64,000 nucleotides of DNA, from positions 1 through 64,000 of the forward strand of contig JAHZFL010000011.1 of NCBI GenBank assembly GCA_019421345.1, in the 5' to 3' direction. The translations under genes were made by a program, and so were the position numbers. The notes beneath the pieces are model-generated. The model was not told the DNA's origin. It worked only from the letters and a program-made list of their open reading frames with translations, and made no database searches. The stretch is from Roseburia sp. GTDB lineage: Bacteria > Bacillota > Clostridia > Lachnospirales > Lachnospiraceae. Positions 50,857-58,901 of the stretch are shown here, one piece after another; the stretch's first letter is position 1, and every line of letters starts with the position of its first letter.

Positions 50857-50902
50857 AAACGGGCAGCAAAGAGCCGGTACTTTGGCTCTCTGCTGCCCGT
50901 TT
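50857..50902. terminator. Strong hairpin between dpsB and TSCPD gene
   Basis: AAACGGGCAGC (50857-50867) pairs with GCTGCCCGTTT (50892-50902), with an inner GAGCC/GGCTC stem; T-rich DNA follows on the plus strand and A-rich on the minus strand side. Serves convergent genes. Confidence 0.8.
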
Positions 50903-50931
50903 ATTTGGCATGATCCTGCAAGGTCGGTGAG

Positions 50932-51192
50932 TCAGATGTTTTTGGAAGCCTCATAAGCCGCGCGGCAGGCTCTTGCAAGCTGGTCGCCGCAGGAGGTCGG
51001 GCGTCCGCCGCAGGAAATGCCGCCGATTTTTTCCTCCACCTGTTCAACGGTAAGACCTTCGACAAGCTTTGGGATCGCTTGCAGATTTCCGTTGCAGCCT
51101 CCGGTAAATTTTACATTGCGCACGATGTTTCCGTCGAGCTCCAATTCGATCTTTGTGGCGCAGGTGCCCTGTGTCTGGTAGGTGTATGTCAT
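50932..51192 (-). CDS. TSCPD-domain protein (TIGR03905 type)
   Basis: 86 residues with the pattern TYQTQGTCATKIELELDG, FTGGCNGNLQAIPKLVEG and GGISCGGRPTSCGDQLARA. Four cysteines suggest metal or Fe-S binding; related domains occur in B12-dependent ribonucleotide reductases and their regulators. The function is unknown. It stands alone on the minus strand. Confidence 0.88.
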   Translation of the reverse strand: MTYTYQTQGTCATKIELELDGNIVRNVKFTGGCNGNLQAIPKLVEGLTVEQVEEKIGGISCGGRPTSCGDQLARACRAAYEASKNI

Positions 51193-51319
51193 AGCTGTAT
51201 GCCCTCCATGGAATAAAATAACGTTTTTCTTACCAGTATAAGGGTATGAGAGAATGGTTGCAAGTATTTCTTTGTGAAAAGTTAATAAAAAGTTTACAAA
51301 TCATTTCCAGTTATTTTTA

Positions 51320-51348
51320 TTGTGATAGCGAAAAAAAAGTGTTACAAT
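51320..51348 (+). promoter_or_regulatory. Sigma-A promoter of secA
   Basis: TTGTGA (51320-51325), 17-base spacer containing eight A, TACAAT (51343-51348); about 97 bases before the secA start. Confidence 0.65.
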
Positions 51349-51444
51349 ACTGATATTGTGCGAGAACTGTGCCCTTTTGAGAGTGGTACAGGAAGAATGA
51401 AGGCTATGCCGCAGGATGGGCATACAGCCGGGATAGGAGCTTTT

Positions 51445-54012
51445 ATGGGTGCATTGACCAAGATTTTCGGAACTCACAGTGAGCGGGAGCTCAAACGCAT
51501 TTATCCCATCGTCGATAAGGTGGAGAGCTACCGCGACGCTATGGGAGCGCTTTCCGATGAAGAATTAAAGAACAAGACAAAGGAGTATAAAGAGCGTCTT
51601 GGAAAGGGTGAGACGTTAGACGATCTGCTGCCGGAGGCTTATGCGACGGTGCGGGAGGCGGCAAGGCGCGTGCTTGGCATGGAGCATTACCGCGTGCAGA
51701 TCATCGGCGGCGTGATCCTGCATCAGGGGCGTATCGCGGAGATGCGTACCGGCGAGGGTAAGACGCTGGTGTCGACGCTGCCCGCATATTTGAATGCCTT
51801 AGAGGGTAAGGGTGTGTGCATCGTTACCGTCAACGACTATCTGGCAAAGCGTGACGCGGAGTGGATGGGACAGGTGCATGAGTTTCTCGGCTTAAAGGTC
51901 GGCGTTGTCTTAAACTCTATGACGAACGATGAGCGCAGGGACGCATATCACTGTGACATCACCTATATTACGAATAATGAGCTTGGCTTTGATTATCTCC
52001 GTGATAATATGGTGATCTATAAAGAGCAGCTCGTGCAGCGCGGACTTCACTATGCGATCATCGACGAGGTGGACTCGGTACTGATCGATGAGGCGCGTAC
52101 GCCGCTGATCATTTCTGGACAGAGCGGCAAGTCGACAAAGCTGTATGAAGCATGCGATATTCTTGCGCGTCAGCTAAAGCGCGGAGAGGATATGCCGGAG
52201 TATTCCAAGATGGATGCCATTATGGGACTGGAGCAGGAGGAGACGGGCGACTTCATCGTCAATGAGAAGGACAAGGTTGTCACGCTCACCCAGGAGGGCG
52301 TAAGGCGTGTCGAGCAGTTCTTTAAGATAGAAAATCTTGCGGACGCTGAGAATCTTGAGATACAGCACAACATCATTCTGGCGCTGCGTGCACACAATCT
52401 GATGTTCCGCGATCAGGATTATGTGGTAAAGGACGATCAAGTGATGATCGTAGATGAGTTTACCGGACGTATCATGCCGGGACGCCGTTACTCGGACGGG
52501 CTTCATCAGGCGATCGAGGCAAAAGAGCATGTGAAGGTGAAGCGTGAGAGCAAGACGCTTGCGACGATTACCTTCCAGAATTTTTTCAATAAATTCGAGA
52601 AAAAGGCAGGTATGACCGGTACAGCTCTGACAGAGGAGAAGGAGTTCCGCGACATCTATGGAATGGATGTTGTTGAGATTCCGACGAACCGTCCGGTTGC
52701 GCGTATAGACAGACAGGATGTGGTATACAAGACAAAGAAGGAAAAATTCCGTGCTGTGGTGGAGTCGGTCAGAGAGGCGCATGAGAAGGGACAGCCGGTG
52801 CTGGTCGGCACGATTACGATCGAGACCTCTGAGACGGTCAGCGCGCTGCTTAAGAGAGAGGGCATTCCGCATACGGTCCTGAATGCAAAATTTCATGAGA
52901 TGGAGGCGGAGATCGTAGCCGGCGCGGGTGCGCATGGCGCGGTTACGATCGCGACGAATATGGCGGGACGCGGTACGGACATTAAGCTCGATGATGAGGC
53001 GAAGGCTGCCGGAGGGTTAAAGATCATCGGTACCGAGCGTCATGAGTCCAGACGTATTGATAATCAGTTGCGCGGTCGTTCTGGACGTCAGGGAGACCCC
53101 GGAGAATCACAGTTTTTTATTTCTCTGGAGGACGACTTGATGCGCCTGTTCGGTTCCGAACGTCTGATGGCTGCGTTTAATGCGCTTGGTGTTCCTGAAA
53201 ATGAGCAGATACAGCATAAGATGCTGACCTCTGCGATCGAGAAGGCGCAGACGCGGATTGAGGGAAATAACTACGGAATCCGAAAGAACCTGCTGGAATA
53301 CGATCAGGTTATGAATGATCAGAGAGAGATCATCTATAAGGAGCGTCTGCGTGTATTAAACGGAGAGAATATGCGCGATGCAATCTTTAAGATGATTACC
53401 GATCGTGTGGAGAACAGCGTTGATACCTGCATCTCGGCAGACATTCCGAAGGAAGAATGGGATTTAAACGAGCTGAACCAGCTTCTGATCCCGATCATTC
53501 CGATGCAGCCGGTGAGCGCAGAGGATGTAGACAGCGTTAAGAGCCATAAGGAATTGAAGCATCTGCTAAAGGAGCGGGCAGTGAAGCTGTACGAGACAAA
53601 GGAAACGGAGTTCCCGAACCCGGAGCAGTTCCGCGAGCTGGAGCGCGTGGTTTTATTGAAGGTGATCGACCGTAAGTGGATGGATCACATTGATGATATG
53701 GACCAACTGCGTCAGGGAATCGGTTTACAATCCTATGGACAGAAAGATCCGCTCGTGGAGTATAAGATGGCGGGCTTTGATATGTTTGACGATATGACGG
53801 CAAGCATTCAGGAGGATACGATCCGGCTGCTCTACCATGTAAAGATTGAGGAAAAGGTAGAGCGTGAGCAGGTGGCAAAGGTCACAGGAACGAATAAAGA
53901 TGATTCCGCCAATGCGCCGAAGCGGCGTGTGGCAGCAAAGGTCTATCCAAATGATCCGTGTCCGTGCGGCAGCGGAAAGAAGTATAAGCAGTGCTGTGGA
54001 AGACAGGCATAA
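51445..54012 (+). CDS. secA: Preprotein translocase ATPase SecA
   Basis: 855 residues from ATG 51445 (TAGGAGC upstream); the upstream frame is open but would cover the promoter. The N terminus is MGALTKIFGTHSERELKRI. Walker A MRTGEGKTLV, DEVDSVLIDEA, NMAGRGTDIKLD and GRSGRQGDPGES mark the motor. The end has a SEC-C zinc motif DPCPCGSGKKYKQCC that binds SecB-like partners and phospholipid. It drives proteins through SecYEG; secY is at 1096. Confidence 0.97.
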   Translation: MGALTKIFGTHSERELKRIYPIVDKVESYRDAMGALSDEELKNKTKEYKERLGKGETLDDLLPEAYATVREAARRVLGMEHYRVQIIGGVILHQGRIAEMRTGEGKTLVSTLPAYLNALEGKGVCIVTVNDYLAKRDAEWMGQVHEFLGLKVGVVLNSMTNDERRDAYHCDITYITNNELGFDYLRDNMVIYKEQLVQRGLHYAIIDEVDSVLIDEARTPLIISGQSGKSTKLYEACDILARQLKRGEDMPEYSKMDAIMGLEQEETGDFIVNEKDKVVTLTQEGVRRVEQFFKIENLADAENLEIQHNIILALRAHNLMFRDQDYVVKDDQVMIVDEFTGRIMPGRRYSDGLHQAIEAKEHVKVKRESKTLATITFQNFFNKFEKKAGMTGTALTEEKEFRDIYGMDVVEIPTNRPVARIDRQDVVYKTKKEKFRAVVESVREAHEKGQPVLVGTITIETSETVSALLKREGIPHTVLNAKFHEMEAEIVAGAGAHGAVTIATNMAGRGTDIKLDDEAKAAGGLKIIGTERHESRRIDNQLRGRSGRQGDPGESQFFISLEDDLMRLFGSERLMAAFNALGVPENEQIQHKMLTSAIEKAQTRIEGNNYGIRKNLLEYDQVMNDQREIIYKERLRVLNGENMRDAIFKMITDRVENSVDTCISADIPKEEWDLNELNQLLIPIIPMQPVSAEDVDSVKSHKELKHLLKERAVKLYETKETEFPNPEQFRELERVVLLKVIDRKWMDHIDDMDQLRQGIGLQSYGQKDPLVEYKMAGFDMFDDMTASIQEDTIRLLYHVKIEEKVEREQVAKVTGTNKDDSANAPKRRVAAKVYPNDPCPCGSGKKYKQCCGRQA

Positions 54013-54018
54013 GAAAAG

Positions 54019-54056
54019 CAGCAGCCTTCCCTCGTTTTGCAGAGGAAAGGCTGCTG
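54019..54056. other. Hairpin after secA
   Basis: CAGCAGCCTT pairs with AAGGCTGCTG, with an inner CCTC/GAGG. No T tract follows on the plus strand, so termination is doubtful; the flavoprotein gene starts 36 bases later. Confidence 0.5.
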
Positions 54057-54091
54057 AAAAATTGCGCAGAGATTTAGCAGGAGGGAAAGAA

Positions 54092-55294
54092 ATGTATAAC
54101 GTAAGAAATGTAACTGAAGACATTATATGGATTGGTGCGAGTGATCGCAGACTGGCTCTGTTTGAAAATATGTTCCCGATTCCAAGAGGGGTATCCTACA
54201 ATTCTTATGTCCTTTTAGATGAGAAGACGGTGCTGCTTGATACGGTTGATACCGGGGTTGCAGGACAGTTTTTTGAGAATCTTGAGCATGTGCTTGGCGG
54301 TCGTGCACTTGATTATCTGGTTGTCAACCATATGGAGCCGGATCACTGCGCTCTGATCGGAGATATTGTGCGCAGATACCCTGACGTTTCTATCGTTGGA
54401 AATGCCAAGACCTTTTGTATGATGCAGCAGTTTTTCGGCACGGCGTTTGAGGAGCGTGCAGTGACGGTGAAGGAGGGGGATACCCTAAATACCGGAAAAC
54501 ACACGCTTCAGTTCATGCTTGCGCCTATGGTGCACTGGCCGGAGGTTATGGTAACGTATGACGTGCTTGATAAGGTGTTATTTTCTGCGGACGGCTTTGG
54601 AACGTTCGGCGCATTAAACGGAAATATTTTTGCGGACGAGCTTTCGATCGAGCAGGAGTGGCTGGCGGATTTCAGACGCTACTATGCGAATATCGTTGGA
54701 AAATACGGCCCTTCCGTACAGGCACTGCTCAAAAAAGCGGCAGGACTTGAGATAGAGATGATCTGTCCGCTGCACGGTCCTGTTTGGAGAGAAAATCTGC
54801 CATATATTTTAGAGAAATATCAGAAGTGGAGCGCGTATGAGGCAGAGGAGAAGGCGGTTGCCGTTATCTACGCGTCAATGTACGGAAATACGGCTTCGGC
54901 AGCAGATGCGCTCGCAGGCGCGCTTGCAGAGCGCGGCATAAAGAAGATTGCCGTGTACGACGTCTCCAATATGCATGTATCGGAGCTGATCAGTGAGATT
55001 TTCAGAGTGAGCCATCTTGTATTTGCAGCGCCGACCTATAATGGAGGGATATATCCGGTCTTAGAAAACCTGTTTGCGGATATGAAGGCATTAAATGTGC
55101 AGAAAAAGACAGTGGCATTATTGGAGAGCGGCACATGGGGAATCACGACTGCTAAGCAGATGCGCGAGCAGCTCGCAGAGCTTAAGGATATGAATATTTT
55201 AGATACACAGATTACCGTAAAATCCGCAATGCATGCCGACCAGAGGGAGGAGCTTGAGCAGTTGGCAGATGTGATTGCCGAAAGCCTGAAATAA
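54092..55294 (+). CDS. Flavodiiron protein (FprA family)
   Basis: 400 residues from ATG 54092 with AGGAGGG upstream; longer in-frame starts lie inside secA. The N-terminal metallo-beta-lactamase-like domain holds the di-iron ligand pattern NHMEPDHCALIGD and later PMVHWPEVM and ICPLHGPVW. The C-terminal flavodoxin domain (about 255-395) has IYASMYGNTASAADAL. These enzymes reduce oxygen or nitric oxide in anaerobes. No rubredoxin domain is fused. Confidence 0.92.
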   Translation: MYNVRNVTEDIIWIGASDRRLALFENMFPIPRGVSYNSYVLLDEKTVLLDTVDTGVAGQFFENLEHVLGGRALDYLVVNHMEPDHCALIGDIVRRYPDVSIVGNAKTFCMMQQFFGTAFEERAVTVKEGDTLNTGKHTLQFMLAPMVHWPEVMVTYDVLDKVLFSADGFGTFGALNGNIFADELSIEQEWLADFRRYYANIVGKYGPSVQALLKKAAGLEIEMICPLHGPVWRENLPYILEKYQKWSAYEAEEKAVAVIYASMYGNTASAADALAGALAERGIKKIAVYDVSNMHVSELISEIFRVSHLVFAAPTYNGGIYPVLENLFADMKALNVQKKTVALLESGTWGITTAKQMREQLAELKDMNILDTQITVKSAMHADQREELEQLADVIAESLK

Positions 55295-55359
55295 GCGTCT
55301 CTGACAGCGGAGGGCAACAGCGGAGAAGCGATAGATGCGGAAGGTCTGGAGGATGAGGC

Positions 55360-56127
55360 ATGTATCAGTTTGAAAGCAGAGTAAGATACAGCGAGGTGGA
55401 CAGTCACAGGAGGCTGACCTTGCCGGCGCTTTTTAATTATATGCAGGATTGCTGTTCGTTCCAGTCGGAGCAATTCGGTGTGGGGGTCGATTATCTGACA
55501 AAAATTCATGCGGCATGGGTGATCTCCTCATGGGAGGTGCAGCTTGAACGCAAACCGACATTCGGAGAAAAAATTTGCGTAAAGACATGGCCTTACGCTT
55601 TTCGGGGCTTTTGCGGATACCGAAATTTTTTGCTGGAGAGTGCGCAGGGCGAGCCTCTTGTGCGAGCAAATTCGGTGTGGGTCTTTCTGGATGCAAAGAC
55701 CATGCGTCCGGCGCGTATTGCGGAGGGAATCTGCAGAGCCTATGAGAATGCGCTGTGCGAGCCTCTTTCGGGAAATTGGAGCGATAGGAAGATCATTTTG
55801 CCGGAGGGTGGAGAAGAAAAAGAGCCCTTGCGCGTCGCGCACGCTTGGATTGATACGAATGGTCATATGAACAATGAGCGATATATAGAAGCAGCGTTGG
55901 AATATCTGCCGCAGGATTACGAGGTAAGCGGCTTAAGAGTGGAGTACAAGCATTCGGCAATGCTTGGCGATCGGCTGTATCCGGTCGTTAGCGAGGAGCA
56001 AGGGAGCATGACTGTCGTATTGGCGAACGAGAAGCAGTGGCCGTATGCAGTAGTGCAGTTTGTTAAAGACGGCGGGCATGGAGGCGAAGGTGAAGCTAGG
56101 AGAATATCAGAAGTTAAAGATCATTAA
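55360..56127 (+). CDS. Acyl-ACP thioesterase
   Basis: 255 residues with two hot-dog domains. The first has VRYSEVDSHRRLTLPALFNY and SSWEVQLERKPTFGE; the second has the catalytic pattern WIDTNGHMNNERYIEAALE with Asp165, Asn167 and His169. Members of this FatA-like family end fatty acid synthesis by releasing free acids. GGAGGATGAGG precedes the ATG. The last 38 bases overlap the CvfB-like gene. Free acids it makes could be used through the DegV/FakB route at 41010. Confidence 0.88.
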   Translation: MYQFESRVRYSEVDSHRRLTLPALFNYMQDCCSFQSEQFGVGVDYLTKIHAAWVISSWEVQLERKPTFGEKICVKTWPYAFRGFCGYRNFLLESAQGEPLVRANSVWVFLDAKTMRPARIAEGICRAYENALCEPLSGNWSDRKIILPEGGEEKEPLRVAHAWIDTNGHMNNERYIEAALEYLPQDYEVSGLRVEYKHSAMLGDRLYPVVSEEQGSMTVVLANEKQWPYAVVQFVKDGGHGGEGEARRISEVKDH

Positions 56128-56923
56128 AAAAGTAGAATTTGGCGTATATTTGGCAGAGCAGGAGGGGGCGGAGCAGCGCGTGCTTCTGCCGTTTCGGCAG
56201 GTGCCAAAGGAAGCTGCCGTAGGAGACGAGCTTGAGGTATTTCTTTATAAGGATTCCAAAGACCGCCTGATCGCGACGACAAACCGCCCTAAGCTGACGC
56301 TTGGCACACTTGGGGTCTTAAAGGTGCTTGAGGTCGGAAAGATAGGTGCATTTCTTGACTGGGGCTTGGAGAAGGATCTGTTTCTTCCCTATAAAGAAAT
56401 GACTGCACGCATAGAGGCAGGCGATGAGGTGCTGGTGACGCTTTATATTGATAAAAGCAGCAGATTGTGTGCGAGTATGAAAAAGCTCTACGGGCTGCTT
56501 CGTCTGGATTCCCCTTATCAAAAGGGAGATACGGTAAACGGCAGGATTTATGAGTTTGGGCATGACTTCGGTACCTTCGTCGCCGTGGACGACTGCTATT
56601 CGGGAATGATCCCGGCGCATGAGGACTGCAGCAGACTGCGGATCGGCGATGTTATAGAAGCAAAGGTGCTTGGTGTGAAGCCGGACGGAAAGCTCGATTT
56701 AACGTTGCGGGAAAAGGCTTATCTGCAGATGGACGCGGATGCAGAGAAGGTCATGGAAGTGATAGAAGAATTTGCGGGAGTTCTTCCCTTTACAGATAAA
56801 GCTTCTCCAGAGGTTATCAAAAGAGAGACCGGGTTGAGCAAGAATGCGTTTAAGCGTGCAGTCGGAAGACTTTATCGGGAAAGGCGCATAGAGATCACGG
56901 AACGTGCGATCCGCAAATTATAG
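56090..56923 (+). CDS. S1-domain RNA-binding protein, CvfB/YitL family
   Basis: 277 residues from GTG 56090 (GGAGG five bases upstream); ATG 56078 is an alternative. It begins KLGEYQKLKIIKKVEFGVYL and has repeated S1-like OB folds (about 1-60, 65-130, 145-210, the third with GRIYEFGHDFGTFVAVD) and a C-terminal winged helix (LSKNAFKRAVGRLYRERRI). CvfB proteins bind RNA and affect virulence gene expression in staphylococci. It overlaps the thioesterase gene by 38 bases, so translation is coupled. Confidence 0.88.
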   Translation: MKLGEYQKLKIIKKVEFGVYLAEQEGAEQRVLLPFRQVPKEAAVGDELEVFLYKDSKDRLIATTNRPKLTLGTLGVLKVLEVGKIGAFLDWGLEKDLFLPYKEMTARIEAGDEVLVTLYIDKSSRLCASMKKLYGLLRLDSPYQKGDTVNGRIYEFGHDFGTFVAVDDCYSGMIPAHEDCSRLRIGDVIEAKVLGVKPDGKLDLTLREKAYLQMDADAEKVMEVIEEFAGVLPFTDKASPEVIKRETGLSKNAFKRAVGRLYRERRIEITERAIRKL

Positions 56924-56976
56924 GTCAGACCGTTGGGATGATCTGCATAAAATTAAGAAAAGTGAGGGCTTGAGAA

Positions 56977-57354
56977 ATGAAGAAGGTAATCAGTACAGAA
57001 AAAGCACCGGCAGCAATCGGACCATATTCGCAGGCGATCGAGGTAAACGGAATGGTGTATACCTCAGGAGTGATTCCGGTCATACCGGAAACAGGAGAGA
57101 TTCCGGAGGGTTCTGCGGCACAGGCAAAACAGGCGCTGCAGAACCTGTCAAATTTACTGGAGGCAGCGGGAAGCAGTCTGTCAAATGTTGTTAAGACAAC
57201 GGTATTTATCAAAGAGATGGATGATTTTGGTGCGATCAATGAGGTGTATCAGACATTTTTCGAGGGGGATTATCCGGCAAGAAGCTGTGTAGAGGTTGCA
57301 CGCCTGCCAAAAGATGTCATGATTGAAATTGAGGCGGTCGCATTCAAGGCATAA
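56977..57354 (+). CDS. ridA: RidA family enamine/imine deaminase
   Basis: 125 residues, standard length. The signature AIGPYSQAIEVNGMVYTSG, then QALQNLSNLLEAAGSSL, and the C-terminal PARSCVEVARLPKDVMIEIE with the catalytic Arg. RidA hydrolyses reactive imines formed by PLP enzymes. AGTGAGGG precedes the ATG. The gene ends before a perfect 17-bp inverted repeat. Confidence 0.95.
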   Translation: MKKVISTEKAPAAIGPYSQAIEVNGMVYTSGVIPVIPETGEIPEGSAAQAKQALQNLSNLLEAAGSSLSNVVKTTVFIKEMDDFGAINEVYQTFFEGDYPARSCVEVARLPKDVMIEIEAVAFKA

Positions 57355-57415
57355 CATGAACAAGAATAAAGAATCCGCGGTCGGGAAGTATTCGATAGGA
57401 TGCCTGATTGCGGGT

Positions 57416-57460
57416 TTCTTTATTTTATAGGAAACCGGGGGTCTCCTATAAAATAAAGAA
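57416..57460. terminator. 17-bp perfect inverted repeat with complementary loop
   Basis: TTCTTTATTTTATAGGA (57416-57432) is fully complementary to TCCTATAAAATAAAGAA (57444-57460). The 11-base loop contains ACCGGGG, which is complementary to CCCCGGT at 57465-57471 just downstream, so a pseudoknot could form. It lies between the convergent ridA and YjfB genes and can end transcription on both strands. Confidence 0.7.
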
Positions 57461-57476
57461 CGTACCCCGGTCTGCG

Positions 57477-57689
57477 TTAGACATAGAGGTCAATATTGCC
57501 GCCAACTGCCGGCATTACGGAGCGCTCCATCATTTGGATCATAGAAGCTCCCATAGTCTCTGTCAGATCAAGCGACTGGCTGAGTACCTCAGTGCCGACT
57601 GCATAGGCAAGGCTTAAAGAGCTGACTGCGGAAGTGGCGTCATAAGAGGTCATTGTGCTCAATGCCGCGTCGATTGTAGAGAAATCCAT
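57477..57689 (-). CDS. YjfB-family putative motility protein
   Basis: 70 residues: MDFSTIDAALSTMTSYDATS at the start, a helical middle, and MGASMIQMMERSVMPAVGGNIDLYV at the end (given here as two motifs: SMIQMMERSVMP and GGNIDLYV). These short proteins are annotated as putative motility proteins in motile Firmicutes. The role is unproven. Promoter on the minus strand at 57721-57749. Confidence 0.8.
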   Translation of the reverse strand: MDFSTIDAALSTMTSYDATSAVSSLSLAYAVGTEVLSQSLDLTETMGASMIQMMERSVMPAVGGNIDLYV

Positions 57690-57720
57690 AAAAATCCCAC
57701 CTTTCTTTTGTGATAGCTAC

Positions 57721-57749
57721 ATTATGACATAAAAGTGTGCCGCTGACAA
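57721..57749 (-). promoter_or_regulatory. Promoter of YjfB gene
   Basis: On the minus strand TTGTCA (57749-57744), 17-base spacer, CATAAT (57726-57721). Looks like sigma-A rather than the flagellar sigma-D type. Confidence 0.6.
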
Positions 57750-57846
57750 GTAAAGAAACTTCCGAAGCCGGGATTGAAAAACGGAACTAAGTTACAGAGA
57801 AACAAAAGCAGTTATATTACAATGACAGAATAAGGAGGAAGAACGT

Positions 57847-58761
57847 ATGTATGATATTATTATAATAGGAACGGGTCCGGCAGGACTTGCCGCTGCAATT
57901 TACGGGGAGCGGGCGAGGCTTTCGCTCTTAGTCATCGAAAAACAGCCGATGAGCGGAGGGCAGATCATCAATACCACAGATGTGGACAATTATCCGGGGC
58001 TGCAGGGGGTGGGAGGCTTTGAGCTGGCGTCTAAGCTCCGTTCCCATGCAGATGCAATGGGAGCCGAAATCATTACCGCGGAGGTAAAGGAGGTTGAGCT
58101 GTTAGGAGACGTAAAGCGCGTTGTGACAGAAGATGCCGTCTATGAAGGGAAAACGGTTATCATTGCAACAGGAGCTACGCACAGGAAGCTTGGTGTTGCA
58201 GGCGAGGAGGAGTTGCTTGGAGCGGGCGTTTCCTACTGCGCTACCTGTGACGGAGCATTTTTCCGCGGGAAGGAGGTCGCGGTCATCGGCGGCGGCGATG
58301 TGGCGTTAGAGGATGCGCTGTTTTTATCGAGGATCAGCAGTAAGGTTTATCTGATCCACCGACGGGACGAATTTCGCGGGGCAAAATCTTTGCAGGAGAA
58401 GGTATTTGCGGCAGAAAATATTGAGATTATCTGGAATACGGTTGCAGAAGAAGTTGTGGGAGAGGGGAAAGTGGAAGCGCTTGCACTCAAAAATAGGGTA
58501 AGCGGTGAAACGTACCGTCTTTCCGTGCAGGGTGTATTTGTGGCAGTCGGCATACAGCCGAATACAGAGCTGTTTCGGGGAATGACGGAATTAGACAAGA
58601 GCGGCTATATCTGTGCCGGTGAGGAAGGGAATACCAGTATTCCGGGCGTGTTCGCAGCGGGAGACGTGCGGACAAAGCAACTGCGTCAGGTCATTACGGC
58701 AGCGGCGGACGGGGCAAATGCAGTGACCTCCGTGGAGCATTATCTGAACAGCCTTTCATAG
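57847..58761 (+). CDS. trxB: Thioredoxin reductase
   Basis: 304 residues. FAD-binding GTGPAGLAAAIYGERA at the N terminus, redox-active YCATCDGAF (Cys131, Cys134), NADPH-binding GGGDVALEDALFL and the C-terminal GVFAAGDVRTKQLRQVITAA. It reduces thioredoxin (trxA at 33175) with NADPH. AAGGAGG precedes the ATG. Confidence 0.95.
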   Translation: MYDIIIIGTGPAGLAAAIYGERARLSLLVIEKQPMSGGQIINTTDVDNYPGLQGVGGFELASKLRSHADAMGAEIITAEVKEVELLGDVKRVVTEDAVYEGKTVIIATGATHRKLGVAGEEELLGAGVSYCATCDGAFFRGKEVAVIGGGDVALEDALFLSRISSKVYLIHRRDEFRGAKSLQEKVFAAENIEIIWNTVAEEVVGEGKVEALALKNRVSGETYRLSVQGVFVAVGIQPNTELFRGMTELDKSGYICAGEEGNTSIPGVFAAGDVRTKQLRQVITAAADGANAVTSVEHYLNSLS

Positions 58762-58816
58762 AAGCGTATGCATTTATGAATAACTTGTGAATAATGGAAA
58801 TCTTGTCAAATCATGG

Positions 58817-58845
58817 TTGACATGGAAACCTCCCTTTGCTATAAT
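58817..58845 (+). promoter_or_regulatory. Perfect-consensus sigma-A promoter of NlpC/P60 gene
   Basis: TTGACA (58817-58822), exactly 17 bases, TATAAT (58840-58845). Predicted start near 58852. Confidence 0.9.
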
Positions 58846-58859
58846 ACCTCTGTAATAAA

Positions 58860-58876
58860 TGTAACAAATTCGTAAT
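58860..58876 (+). promoter_or_regulatory. WalR-like box in the leader of NlpC/P60 gene
   Basis: TGTAAC-n5-CGTAAT matches the WalR (YycF) consensus TGTWAH-n5-TGTWAH at all but one position. It lies at about +9 to +25, where binding would repress. WalR controls cell-wall hydrolases, which fits the gene. Confidence 0.4.
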
Positions 58877-58901
58877 AAGTTTTCGGTTTTTCGGAGGAAG
58901 C

